From Bacillota bacterium (GTDB lineage: Bacteria; Bacillota; Clostridia; Oscillospirales; Oscillospiraceae), in assembly GCA_023393155.1 (NCBI GenBank), contig JAEWML010000136.1, forward strand, positions 1 to 17,213: a stretch of 17,213 nucleotides of DNA, in the 5' to 3' direction. The position numbers and the translations under genes were made by a program. Positions 1 through 8,300 of this stretch are shown here, in pieces (within the stretch, counting starts at the first letter, position 1; the number at the start of each line of letters is the position of its first letter). Under the pieces are notes generated by a model, which saw only the letters and a list, made by a program, of their open reading frames with translations, was not told the DNA's origin and did not search any database.

Positions 1-586
1 TTTTGTTCCGGTGATAGTCCCGGATGTTGGCCAGCAGATTTTCCCGCCCGGCGGGGTCCAGCCCCGCCGTGGGCTCGTCCAGAATCAGGACCCTCGGCTC
101 CATGGCCAGCACCCCTGCCAGCGCCACCCGGCGCTTCTGCCCGCCGGAAAGCTCAAAGGGGGACTTTTCCAACTGGTCGTCCCGAATGCCCACCAGCCGC
201 GCGGCCTCCCGCACGCAGCGGTCCAGCGCGTCCCCGGTCCTGCCCATGTTGGCGGGGCCGAAGGCGATGTCCTTATAAACCGTCTCCTCAAAGAGCTGGT
301 ACTCCGGATACTGAAACACCAGCCCCACCCGAAACCGCACGTCCCGGATTTTCTTCGGCTGGGCCCAGATGTCCTTTCCCTCCAGCAGAATCTGCCCTGA
401 GGTGGGCCGCAGCAGCCCGTTGAGATGCTGAATCAGGGTGGACTTTCCCGAGCCGGTGTGCCCGATGACGCCCAAAAATTCGCCGTCCGCCACGTCAAAG
501 CTCATATTTTCCACGGCACTGCGCTGAAAGGGCGTGCCAATCCCATAGGTATGGGTCAGATTGATGACCTTTAAAATCGGTTCCAA
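1..586 (-). CDS. ecfA2: Energy-coupling factor (ECF) transporter ATPase EcfA2, 3' end cut by window
   Basis: One of two cytoplasmic ATPases that pair as a heterodimer, bind EcfT and power vitamin or metal uptake through exchangeable S subunits. The 195 residues visible carry Walker A GHTGSGKST (about 42-50), Q-loop Gln92, the signature LSGGQ (146-150), and Walker B with D-loop LILDEPTAGLDP (about 167-178). The H-loop and C-terminus lie beyond position 1. I start it at TTG 586 because this begins the conserved strand (EPILKVINL), a GGAACGGAG ribosome site lies a few bases upstream, and the gene then overlaps the ecfA1 stop by 16 bp, as expected for translationally coupled partners. No in-frame ATG lies near this position. 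The DEPTAGLDP form separates it from EcfA1 (DEATAMLDP). The substrate cannot be read from this subunit; ecfT would be expected next, outside the window. Confidence 0.93.
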   Translation of the reverse strand, partial: MEPILKVINLTHTYGIGTPFQRSAVENMSFDVADGEFLGVIGHTGSGKSTLIQHLNGLLRPTSGQILLEGKDIWAQPKKIRDVRFRVGLVFQYPEYQLFEETVYKDIAFGPANMGRTGDALDRCVREAARLVGIRDDQLEKSPFELSGGQKRRVALAGVLAMEPRVLILDEPTAGLDPAGRENLLANIRDYHRNK

Positions 587-1458
587 TGCTCCGTTCCTTC
601 CTGTCCTGTTTCTCCCAGCGCCGCCGCCACCGCGTCTGCGCATTCCTCCACGGTAATCGCGTCCAGCGGCAGGTCAAGCCCGTCCTGTCGCAGCCGGTCC
701 AACAGGTCCACGGTGTCCGGCGCGGTCAGCCCCAGGCTTCTCAGCTCCGCCACCCGGGCAAAAATCTCCCGGGGCGGGCCGTCCATGGCAAGCTCTCCCT
801 CGTTCATCACCACCACCCGGTCCGCGTCCTCCGCCTCGTTCATGTGGTGGGTGATGAGCACCACGGTGATGCCCTTCTCCCGGTTCAGCCGGTGGGCGGT
901 GGAGATCACCTCCCGCCGGCCCGTGGGATCCAGCATAGCCGTGGCCTCGTCCAGAACGATGCAGTCCGGCTCCATGGCGATGACCCCCGCGATGGCGATG
1001 CGCTGCTTCTGTCCGCCGGAGAGAAGATGAGGCGCATGCTGGGCAAAGTCCGCCATGCCCACCGCGCCCAAAGCCTCGTCCACCCGGCTGCGGATTTCTG
1101 CCGTGGGGACGCCCAGATTTTCCGGCGCGAAGGCCACGTCCTCCTCCACCACGTTGGACACAATCTGATTGTCTGGATTTTGGAACACCATCCCAACCCG
1201 GCGGCGGATGTCCAGCAGCCGATCCTCGTCGGCGGTGTCCATCCCCTCCACCAGCACCCGGCCCGCGGAGGGCAGAAGAATGGCGTTAAAGGTCTTTGCC
1301 AGCGTAGATTTCCCGGAGCCGTTGTGCCCCAGAATCACCACAAAGGAGCCCTTTTCAATGTTCAGGTCCACGCCCCGCAGGGCCCGCACCGCCTGCTCCC
1401 CCTCTTCCACGGCGGGATAGAGGTATTGAAGCCGCTCCGTCTCAAGAATCGTCGACAT
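571..1458 (-). CDS. ecfA1: Energy-coupling factor transporter ATPase EcfA1
   Basis: Partner ATPase of the ECF module, acting at the inner face of the membrane. It has 295 residues, a usual family length. Visible motifs are Walker A GHNGSGKST (44-52), Q-loop FQNPDNQ (Gln93), signature LSGGQKQR (146-153), Walker B IVLDEATAMLDP (167-178, catalytic Glu171) and H-loop His204 in LITHHMNEAE. The frame stays open upstream of the chosen ATG, but that extension overlaps the methyltransferase gene and resembles nothing in the family. ATG 1458 gives the normal N-terminus (MSTILETERL), with a weak GGAAGT ribosome site. It lies 17 bp after the methyltransferase stop and overlaps ecfA2 by 16 bp, so the three are probably one transcript. 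EcfA1 and EcfA2 both have all catalytic motifs, so both sites of the heterodimer look competent. Confidence 0.95.
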   Translation of the reverse strand: MSTILETERLQYLYPAVEEGEQAVRALRGVDLNIEKGSFVVILGHNGSGKSTLAKTFNAILLPSAGRVLVEGMDTADEDRLLDIRRRVGMVFQNPDNQIVSNVVEEDVAFAPENLGVPTAEIRSRVDEALGAVGMADFAQHAPHLLSGGQKQRIAIAGVIAMEPDCIVLDEATAMLDPTGRREVISTAHRLNREKGITVVLITHHMNEAEDADRVVVMNEGELAMDGPPREIFARVAELRSLGLTAPDTVDLLDRLRQDGLDLPLDAITVEECADAVAAALGETGQEGTEHWNRF

Positions 1459-1475
1459 GTTTTTACTTCCAATCT

Positions 1476-2339
1476 TTATTCGCTGCACCAGCGCCCGGTG
1501 GCCCCGCAGGGAAGATACAGTCCGGTTCTGGTCACGGGAAGGCCCAGCTCGTCCCATGCGCACTTGCCGCCGTATTTCTCCTTCACCAGAATCCCTAATA
1601 AATACCCCAGCACCGACGGGGCAAGCCCCGTGGTATAGGAGTTAATCAGCACGAACAGGGGCTTGTCCGACAGCGCCCCGGCACACAGCTTTACAAACCC
1701 GTACAGGTTTTCCTCCAGCTTCCAAACCTCGCCGCCGGGACCCCTGCCATAGCTGGGAGGGTCCATGATGATGGCATCGTAGGTTTTTCCACGCCGGATT
1801 TCCCGCTCCACAAACTTGGCGCAGTCGTCCACAATCCAGCGGATAGGCGCGTCCGCAAGGCCGGAAAGCCGGGCGTTTTCCTTCGCCCAGGCAACCATCC
1901 CCTTCGCCGCGTCCACGTGGCACACCTCGGCCCCCGCCTTGGCGCAGGCCACCGTGGCCCCGCCGGTATAGGCAAACAGGTTCAAAACCCGGATAGGCCG
2001 CCCCGCGTTTTTAATTTTTTCCATGGCAAAATCCCAGTTCACCGCCTGCTCTGGGAACAGGCCAGTGTGCTTAAAGTTCATGGGCTTCACCTGAAAGGTC
2101 AACTCCCCGTAATGCACCTGCCAGCTCTCCGGCAGCTTCCCCTTTTCCCAGTGCCCGCCGCCGGTTTGGGAGCGGAGATACCGCCCGTCTGCTTTTTTCC
2201 AGCCGGGATAGGCGCGGTCCGTCTCCCAGATGGCCTGAGGGTCCGGACGCACCAAGAGCTGCCTGTCCCAGCGCTCCAGCTTTTCTCCGCCGCCGCAGTC
2301 CAGCAATTCATAATCCCGCCAGCTCTCCGCAATCCACAT
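1476..2339 (-). CDS. Class I SAM-dependent (rRNA-type) methyltransferase
   Basis: A 287-residue Rossmann-fold methyltransferase resembling the Methyltrans_SAM / COG1092 group, which includes 23S rRNA methylases such as RlmI. SAM-binding motif I is VLNLFAYTGGAT (118-129), an acidic residue follows in HVDAAKG (Asp143), and motif IV is DPPSYGRGPGGE (193-204). The N-terminal 90 residues are Trp-rich and contain no PUA RNA-binding domain of the kind RlmI and RlmL relatives carry, so I do not give it an rlm symbol. The exact target is unknown; RNA is the best guess from the family. ATG 2339 is chosen over the longer open frame to 2372 because GGAGGAG sits six bases upstream and a sigma-A promoter lies just before it. 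It is first in the operon with ecfA1 and ecfA2 and diverges from the methionine unit. Confidence 0.82.
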   Translation of the reverse strand: MWIAESWRDYELLDCGGGEKLERWDRQLLVRPDPQAIWETDRAYPGWKKADGRYLRSQTGGGHWEKGKLPESWQVHYGELTFQVKPMNFKHTGLFPEQAVNWDFAMEKIKNAGRPIRVLNLFAYTGGATVACAKAGAEVCHVDAAKGMVAWAKENARLSGLADAPIRWIVDDCAKFVEREIRRGKTYDAIIMDPPSYGRGPGGEVWKLEENLYGFVKLCAGALSDKPLFVLINSYTTGLAPSVLGYLLGILVKEKYGGKCAWDELGLPVTRTGLYLPCGATGRWCSE

Positions 2340-2379
2340 GGTGGCTCCTCCGTTTTTTCCTTTAGTACTCAATCGTTTT

Positions 2380-2409
2380 ATTATACTTCAAACAGCGCCG
2401 CCCCGTCAA
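2380..2409 (-). promoter_or_regulatory. Sigma-A promoter for the methyltransferase-ecfA1-ecfA2 operon
   Basis: On the minus strand, TTGACG (2409-2404) and a perfect TATAAT (2385-2380) are separated by 18 bp. The predicted start near 2373 gives a leader of about 34 nt containing the GGAGGAG ribosome site. This promoter faces away from the methionine promoter; the two -35 boxes are about 105 bp apart. Confidence 0.75.
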
Positions 2410-2482
2410 TCAAGGATTTCACTCCGGCAGCAAAGCGGGGCCGGGCCGCGCCCACCCCCGCTTCCCCGCAATTTGGAGTGCT

Positions 2483-2506
2483 TTGGATGCAGGATTGGAT
2501 GCAGGA
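2483..2506 (+). repeat. Perfect tandem 12-bp direct repeat upstream of the met promoter
   Basis: TTGGATGCAGGA occurs twice back to back (2483-2494 and 2495-2506). A degenerate third copy, TTGGAGTGC, begins at 2473. The array ends 8 bp before the -35 box of the metY promoter. It could be an activator-binding site with one-turn spacing or a simple slippage duplication; the sequence does not decide. Confidence 0.7.
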
Positions 2507-2514
2507 AATGGGCC

Positions 2515-2542
2515 TTGACTTTTAAAAAAACCGTGTTAGAAT
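2515..2542 (+). promoter_or_regulatory. Sigma-A promoter for the metY-metA unit
   Basis: TTGACT (2515-2520), a 16-bp spacer, then TAGAAT (2537-2542). Transcription would start near 2549-2551, about 20 bases before the first recognisable T-box element and about 325 bases before the metY start, leaving room for the whole T-box leader. Confidence 0.7.
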
Positions 2543-2570
2543 TATCTCCAATATAGAGTGTAATATATAA

Positions 2571-2835
2571 AAGGCAGTGACGGAGAGGACGAAGACGCGG
2601 ACCTTTCAGAGAGCCGGCGGCTGGTGCGAGCCGGTGGGAAACCGTTTTCAGTGTCTATGGCTCCCGAGCCGAAAGGGCGAACCCGCAAAGGGACAGGTCT
2701 TTCCGTGTCGCCGCGTTAAGGCAGAGGGCTTGCTTGAGCCTGTGAGAGGCGCGTTTTACGGCGCGCAATTTGAGTGGTACCGCGGAAGTGAGTGGCTTTC
2801 GTCTCAAAGGATGCTTTGAGGCGGGGGTCTTTTTC
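2571..2835 (+). promoter_or_regulatory. T-box leader, probably sensing uncharged tRNA-Met
   Basis: A transcription-attenuation leader that binds uncharged tRNA and then allows readthrough into metY. Conserved landmarks in order: AGTGA (2576-2580) at the base of Stem I; the bulge and distal loop CAGAGAG...CCGGC/GCCGG (2607-2634); and the T-box core AGTGGTACCGCG (2773-2784), one base from the consensus AGGGTGGNACCGCG. Stem AGACGC (2593-2598) pairs with GTGTCT (2651-2656). The triplet directly after it on the returning strand is ATG (2657-2659), followed by a purine as is usual for a specifier codon. In the antiterminator bulge the TGGN element is TGGT (2775-2778), whose T would pair with discriminator A73, present on elongator tRNA-Met. 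The competing terminator follows at 2796-2835. The T-box assignment is firm; the Met specifier is inferred from folding by eye and from the downstream genes. Confidence 0.93.
2796..2835 (+). terminator. T-box regulated intrinsic terminator
   Basis: CGTCTCAAAG (2800-2809) pairs with CTTTGAGGCG (2814-2823) around the loop GATG, with one G-U pair. The stem can be lengthened to 2796/2827 with a C-G pair and G-U pairs. A T-rich run (TCTTTTTCTTTT) starts at 2828. Its position just after the T-box core fits the terminator/antiterminator switch of this riboswitch class. Confidence 0.85.
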
Positions 2836-2874
2836 TTTTGCCCCAAAGCGTCACACAGAAAGGAGTTCTTCAGT

Positions 2875-4164
2875 ATGAGCAAGCAAAACATCGAAACCGT
2901 CTGCGTCCAGGGGGGCTACACTCCCGGCAACGGCGAGCCCCGGCAAATTCCCATCGTCCAGTCCACCACCTTTAAATACGCCACCTCCGAGGACATGGGC
3001 AAGCTCTTTGATCTGGAAGCCAGCGGCTATTTTTATTCCCGGCTGCAAAACCCCACCAACGATTATGTGGCGGCAAAAATTGCCGCGCTGGAGGGCGGCA
3101 CGGCGGCCATGCTCACCTCCTCCGGTCAGGCGGCTAATTTCTATGCCCTGTTCAACATCGCCTCCTGCGGGGACCACATCGTCTCCTCCTCCAGCATTTA
3201 CGGCGGCACCTTCAACCTCATTTCCGTCACCATGGCGAAAATGGGCGTGGAGTGCACCTTCGTCTCTCCGGATTGTACGGAGGAGGAGCTGAACGCCGCC
3301 TTTAAGCCCAACACCAAGTGCGTGTTCGGCGAAACCATCGCAAACCCGGCCCTGACGGTGCTGGACATCGAGAAATTTGCGCAGGCGGCCCACAGCTACG
3401 GGGTTCCCCTGATCGTGGACAACACCTTCCCCACGCCCATCAACTGCCGTCCCTTCGAGTGGGGCGCGGATATCGTGACCCACTCCACCACCAAGTATAT
3501 GGACGGCCACGGCGTGGCCGTGGGTGGGGCGATTGTGGACTCCGGCAAATTCGACTGGCTGGCCCATGCTGAGAAGTTCCCCGGCCTGTGCACCCCGGAC
3601 GACAGCTATCACGGCATCACCTATGCGGAGAAGTTTGGCAAGGAAGGCGCGTTTATTACCAAATGCACTGCCCAGCTCATGCGGGATTTGGGGTCCATCC
3701 AGTCCCCCCAACACGCGTTCTATCTGAATCTGGGCCTTGAGAGCCTCCATGTCCGCATGGCCCGCCACTGCGAGAACGGTCAGGCCGTGGCGGAATTTCT
3801 GGCGAAGCATCCCAAGGTTGCTTCCGTCAGCTATTGCGGCTTAAGCAGTGACAAGTATCATGCCTTGTCGGAAAAATACCTGCCCCACGGCTCCTGCGGC
3901 GTGGTTTCCTTCGAGCTGAAGGGCGGACGCGCCGCCGCCGGCGAGTTTATGAAGCATTTGAAGCTTGCCGCCATCGAAACCCACGTGGCGGATGCCCGCA
4001 CTTGCTGCCTGAACCCCGCCAGCTCCACCCACCGCCAGATGACGGACGCGCAGCTTCAGGAGGCGGGGATTCCCGCCGGGCTTGTGCGGATGAGCTGCGG
4101 CCTTGAGGGCAAGGACGACCTGATCGGAGATATCGCCCAGGCGCTGGAGCAGGTGCGCGCGTGA
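2875..4164 (+). CDS. metY: O-acetylhomoserine sulfhydrylase (PLP-dependent), MetY
   Basis: Makes L-homocysteine from O-acetyl-L-homoserine and sulfide in the cytoplasm: the direct sulfhydrylation route to methionine. The 429-residue length is right for the longer MetY branch of the Cys/Met-metabolism PLP family (cystathionine enzymes are about 380-400). Visible are the substrate and cofactor segment YFYSRLQNPTNDY (about 51-63), the SSGQAA cofactor loop (83-88), the aspartate in LIVDNTFPTP that faces the pyridine nitrogen, and the Schiff-base lysine Lys207 in HSTTKYMDGHG. ATG 2875 is set by AGGAG nine bases upstream; the frame runs on upstream only through the T-box leader. metA follows 33 bp later and supplies the substrate. 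Expression should rise when tRNA-Met is uncharged. Cystathionine gamma-synthase or methionine gamma-lyase are less likely given the length and the metA partner. Confidence 0.93.
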   Translation: MSKQNIETVCVQGGYTPGNGEPRQIPIVQSTTFKYATSEDMGKLFDLEASGYFYSRLQNPTNDYVAAKIAALEGGTAAMLTSSGQAANFYALFNIASCGDHIVSSSSIYGGTFNLISVTMAKMGVECTFVSPDCTEEELNAAFKPNTKCVFGETIANPALTVLDIEKFAQAAHSYGVPLIVDNTFPTPINCRPFEWGADIVTHSTTKYMDGHGVAVGGAIVDSGKFDWLAHAEKFPGLCTPDDSYHGITYAEKFGKEGAFITKCTAQLMRDLGSIQSPQHAFYLNLGLESLHVRMARHCENGQAVAEFLAKHPKVASVSYCGLSSDKYHALSEKYLPHGSCGVVSFELKGGRAAAGEFMKHLKLAAIETHVADARTCCLNPASSTHRQMTDAQLQEAGIPAGLVRMSCGLEGKDDLIGDIAQALEQVRA

Positions 4165-4197
4165 GCGCCTCCCGCACCTTGAAAGGAGACACCGGCT

Positions 4198-5145
4198 TTG
4201 CCTATTAAAATACCAAACGAATTGCCCGCCACCAGTACGCTGACGCGGGAAAATATCTTCGTCATGACGGAAAAGCGCGCCATGACGCAGGATATCCGCC
4301 CCCTGCAAATCCTTTTGCTGAATCTGATGCCCAATAAGGTGGCGACGGAGACGCAGTTGGCCCGAGTTCTGGGCAATACGCCGCTCCAGATTGAGCTGGA
4401 GCTGATCGCCCCGTCGGGCCATGTGCCCAAAAATACGCCGCAGGAGCACATGCTGTCCTTTTACAAGACCTTTGACGAGGTGCGGGACCGGGACTTCGAC
4501 GGCCTGATTATCACCGGTGCACCTGTTGAAAACAAGCCCTTTGAAGAGGTGAACTACTGGCAGGAGCTTTGCGAAATCATGGAGTGGAGCAAGGAGCACG
4601 TCCACTCCACCCTTCACATCTGCTGGGGCGCGCAGGCGGGGCTTTACTATCACTACGGCATTCCCAAGCGCCCCTTGCCGGAAAAGCTCTTCGGCGTGTT
4701 CCCCCACACCGTGGAGGAGCAGGGCTTCATCCTTTTCCGGGGCTTTGACGATGTGTTCTGGGTCCCCCACTCCCGCCATACCACTGTGGACCGGGCCGAT
4801 ATCGAGGCGGTGCCCTCCCTGAAAATTCTGGCCTCGTCGCCGGAGGCGGGAATCTATGCCGTGAAAACCGACGGGGGCCGTCAGATTTTCCTGATGGGCC
4901 ATGCGGAGTACGACCGGGACACCCTGAAAAACGAATACGACCGGGACGTGTCCACAGGCTCTGCCATTCGTCTGCCAAAAAACTATTTTCCAAATGACGA
5001 CCCCACACAGGCTCCGATAGTCACTTGGCGCTCCTGCGCCAATCTGCTGTACACCAACTGGCTGAATTACAACGTGTACCAGACCGTGCCCTACGACATC
5101 CGGGACATCCGGCTGGGCAAGCGGACGCGGGAGGACGAACTCTGA
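4198..5145 (+). CDS. metA: Homoserine O-acetyltransferase, MetA family
   Basis: Activates L-homoserine by acylation, the first committed step to methionine. The 315-residue protein has the MetA-family triad: Cys142 in HICWGAQAG, and His235 and Glu237 in MGHAEYD. Although the family was first named as a succinyltransferase, residue 111 (in [12 protein letters not shown]) is Glu. In characterised members Glu111 goes with acetyl-CoA use and Gly111 with succinyl-CoA, so I infer O-acetylhomoserine is made (metAA in some nomenclature), which is what MetY uses. The start is TTG 4198, with AAAGGAGA eight bases upstream; the protein then begins with the family-typical [11 protein letters not shown]. 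The first in-frame ATG is in the VMTEKRA segment (residue 23) and would remove conserved N-terminal sequence. It is co-transcribed with metY under the T-box. Confidence 0.95.
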   Translation: MPIKIPNELPATSTLTRENIFVMTEKRAMTQDIRPLQILLLNLMPNKVATETQLARVLGNTPLQIELELIAPSGHVPKNTPQEHMLSFYKTFDEVRDRDFDGLIITGAPVENKPFEEVNYWQELCEIMEWSKEHVHSTLHICWGAQAGLYYHYGIPKRPLPEKLFGVFPHTVEEQGFILFRGFDDVFWVPHSRHTTVDRADIEAVPSLKILASSPEAGIYAVKTDGGRQIFLMGHAEYDRDTLKNEYDRDVSTGSAIRLPKNYFPNDDPTQAPIVTWRSCANLLYTNWLNYNVYQTVPYDIRDIRLGKRTREDEL

Positions 5146-5151
5146 GGTAGT

Positions 5152-5321
5152 CAAAAAATTCCCGTGGTAGAATTTTTGAAGAGATTGCGGCCTGATGACG
5201 CGCACGAATAGCCCCCAAAAGGCGGCCTATTCGTACACTTGCAGGCCGAGAGGTGTTTTCCCCGACGTACACGCCGCCGGAGAAAACGAATTTAAACTTA
5301 TTTTGCCGCCCAGCGGCAAAA
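5152..5321 (+). other. Intergenic region with several inverted repeats
   Basis: Between the metA stop and the final terminator I find no credible gene but several perfect inverted repeats. These are AAAAATTC/GAATTTTT (5154-5161 with 5170-5177); CGGCCTG/CAGGCCG (5188-5194 with 5242-5248), which encloses ACGAATAG/CTATTCGT (5204-5211 with 5227-5234); GTTTTC/GAAAAC (5255-5260 with 5282-5287); and TTTTGCCG/CGGCAAAA (5301-5308 with 5314-5321). This could be a structured RNA in the 3' UTR of metA, an antisense leader, a small dispersed repeat, or weak backup terminators. The open frame across it has no family resemblance. Confidence 0.5.
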
Positions 5322-5344
5322 CTCTGCGAGGCTTTGAACGACTG

Positions 5345-5381
5345 AACCGCCCCGCCGTTTATCGGCGGGGCGGTTCTTATT
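5345..5381 (+). terminator. Strong hairpin terminator between metA and dnaE
   Basis: A perfect 13-bp GC-rich stem (5345-5357 with 5363-5375) closes a five-base loop and is followed on the plus strand by CTTATTT. It ends the metY-metA transcript. The hairpin also begins just after the dnaE stop on the other strand, so it may act there too, although the minus-strand tail (CAGTCGTTC) is not T-rich. Confidence 0.8.
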
Positions 5382-8300
5382 TAACAACCACGTTTTCTTC
5401 GCCCAGCGTCTCCTTCGCCTCCTGCAACAGCGCCCGGTGGAGCAATAGCTGCGTGCCGAACACCTTGCGGGTGTCCGCCATCACCAGCTTTACCGGCGTG
5501 CCGCCGGGAAACATCTGAAACACCAGCTTCATGTGGCGCAGCTCCGGGCTGTCCTTTCCGGGAAATTTCAGGTAGAGGACGCTGCCCTCGGCCACCTTTC
5601 CCTCCCGGCGCTCCGGGACCGGGGCTGGCGGCAACGCGCCGCCTCCCAGCGGGGCCGCGGAATCGCACATGAGCTGCGGGGCCTTTTCGTCCCGGACGGA
5701 GAGCCGTCCCCGCACCACCACCGCCTGGTTTTCCTGCAAGCAGGGGCCGCAGCTCTCCAGAGTTCTTGCAAAGCACAAAAGCTCGATGGCGGCGGTGTCG
5801 TCCTCCACCGTGACATAGGCCATAAGGGAGTTGTTTTTCGTGGTCTTCGTCTTGCTGGAGGTCACCACCCCGGCGATGCACACCCGCTGTCCGTCTGCAA
5901 AGCGGGTGGGACCGCCCTCCTGTGAAAAATCGTCCAAAATGGCGGCGACGGAAGGGGCGCGAAGCCGCTTCACCTCGTCCCGGTACTGGTCCATGGGGTG
6001 TCCGGAGAGGTAAAGGCCGGTCGTCTCCTTCTCCATGTTCATCAGCTCCTGCCGGGTAAACTCCGGAATATCCGGAAGGTGCATTTCCTTTACAGGCTCT
6101 GGTTTGTCGGTGTTTCCTTCCGCCATGGAGAAAAAATCAATCTGCCCCTCCACATTCTGGCGACTGGCGCTGGCCACGGAATCCATCACCGTTTCATAAA
6201 CCTTGAGCAGTTGGGAGCGCCTTGCCCCAAACCCGTCGAACGCGCCGGAGCGGATAAGATTTTCCACCGCCCGCTTGTTCATGTCGCTTCCGTTCATCCG
6301 TCCGCAGAAATCGCTGAGAGAGGTAAAGGGCCTCTCCTCCCGCTCCCGCATGACGGCCTGAATAAAGCCCCGCCCGATGTTTTTCACCGCGGCCAGACCA
6401 AACCGGATGCCCTCTTCCTCCACTGTGAAGGTGTCGCAGGGGCGGTTGATGTCCGGGGGCAAAAGCTTGATTCCCCAGTCCCGGCATTCGGTGATGTAAC
6501 CCGCGATTTTGGCGGAGTTGTCCAAAACGCTTGTAAGCAGCGCGGCCATATACTCCTTGGTAAAGTGCCTCTTGAAGTACGCCGTCTGATAGGCCACCAC
6601 CGCGTAGGACACGGAATGGGCCTTGTTGAAGGCATAGTTTGCAAAGTCGTAGATATCCTGATAGATCGCCTCCGCCGCCGCTTCCGGAATGCCGTTTGCC
6701 ACGCAGCCGGGAATATTCCGCTCTTTTTCGCCGTGAATGAACGCGTCCTTTTCCCGGGCAATCTGGGCGGCCTTTTTCTTGGAGATGGCCCGGCGCACCA
6801 TGTCCGCCTGCCCCAGAGAATACCCCGCCAGACGGCGGAAAATTTCAATCACCTGCTCCTGATAAAGGATGCAGCCGTAGGTGATGGAGAGAATCGGCTC
6901 CAAAGATGGATGAAGATAGGAAATCAGCTTGGGATTCTGCGCACAGGCGATAAATTTCGGGATGGAGTCCATGGGGCCGGGACGGTACAGGGCGATGATG
7001 GAGGAGATGTCCTCCATATTGTGGGGCTTCAGCCCCACGCACACGCCGGTCATTCCGGCGGACTCCATCTGGAACACGCCGATGGTCTTCCCCTGCCCCA
7101 GCATTTCATAGGTCTCGGGGTCGTCCTCCGGAATGTCCTCCAGCCGGAAGCCCGGCCGCTCCGACTGCACCATCTTCACCGCGTCGTCCAGTACCGTCAG
7201 GTTCCGCAGGCCCAGAAAGTCCATTTTGAGAAGGCCCAGCTCCTCCAGCGTGGTCATAATGTACTGGCAGACAACCGCATCGTCGTTTTTCGCAAGAGGG
7301 ACGTATTCGTACACGGGCCGCTTCGTAATCACCACGCCCGCCGCGTGGGTGGAGGCGTTGCGGGGCATCCCCTCCAGCTTTTTTGCCGTGTCGATGAGGG
7401 TTTTCACGTTGTCGTCACCCTCGTACAGGTCGCTGAGGGGCTTTGAAAGCCGCAGCGCGTCCTTGAGGGTGATGTGCAGGGTATTGGGTACCTGCTTGGC
7501 GATGGCGTCCACCTCGGCATAGGGCATACCAAGCACCCGCCCCACGTCCCGGATCACGCCCCGGGCCGCCATAGTGCCGAAGGTCACGATTTGGGCCACA
7601 TGGTCGTCTCCATACTTTCGGCGTACGTAGTCCACCACCTCGCCCCGGCGCACGTCGCCGAAGTCCATGTCGATATCCGGCATGCTGACCCGCTCCGGGT
7701 TTAAAAACCGCTCGAAATACAGGCCGAAGCGCATAGGCTCCACGTCCGTGATGCCAAGACAATAGCTCACAAGGCTCCCGGCGGCGCTGCCACGCCCCGG
7801 CCCCACGGGAATCCCGGCCTCCCGGGCGTAGCGCACAAAGTCGGAGACAATGAGAAAATAGTCCGTAAAGCCCATCTTCTCAATCATTTCCAGTTCGTAG
7901 TTGAGCTGTTCCCGATACTCGGGGTGCTCTTCGCCGTACCGCTCCGTAAAGCCCGTGTCGCACAGCTCCTTCATGTAGGTATACGCGTCGTAGCCCTCCG
8001 GAAGATGAAATTCCGGAAGCTGGTATTTTCCAAATTCAAATTCCAGATTACACCGCTCCGCAATTTTCCCAGTATTGTCCACCGCGTCTTCATACCCCTC
8101 GAACAGGGCGCGCATCTCCTCCTCGGACCGGAGGTAAAAATTCCGCGGCTCATAGCGCATCCGATTCTCGTCGGACAGAAGCTTTCCCGTCTGGATGCAA
8201 AGCAGCACATCGTGGGCCTCCGCGTCCTCTTTGCGGAGATAGTGCGCGTCATTGGTGCAGACCATGGGCAGGCCCGTCTCCCGGTGAAGCTTCAAAATTC

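Noticed and set aside
586..1638. 350-residue open frame antisense to ecfA1
   Set aside because: It is the reverse image of a well-supported ATPase gene and shows no family resemblance.
2571..2835. SAM (S-box) riboswitch before metY
   Set aside because: The T-box core AGTGGTACCGCG, AGTGA and the distal-loop elements are present, and the S-box core sequences are not seen.
3841..5205. 454-residue open frame antisense to metY and metA
   Set aside because: It mirrors strongly supported genes on the plus strand, has no recognisable domain and is rich in residues typical of reverse-strand GC-rich frames.
5195..5518. Possible small gene downstream of metA
   Set aside because: It runs through the inverted repeats and the terminator hairpin and into antisense of dnaE; low-complexity product with no family match that I recognise.
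5998..7446. 482-residue open frame antisense to dnaE
   Set aside because: It lies wholly within the dnaE coding sequence, has no domain and no ribosome site that would argue for it.
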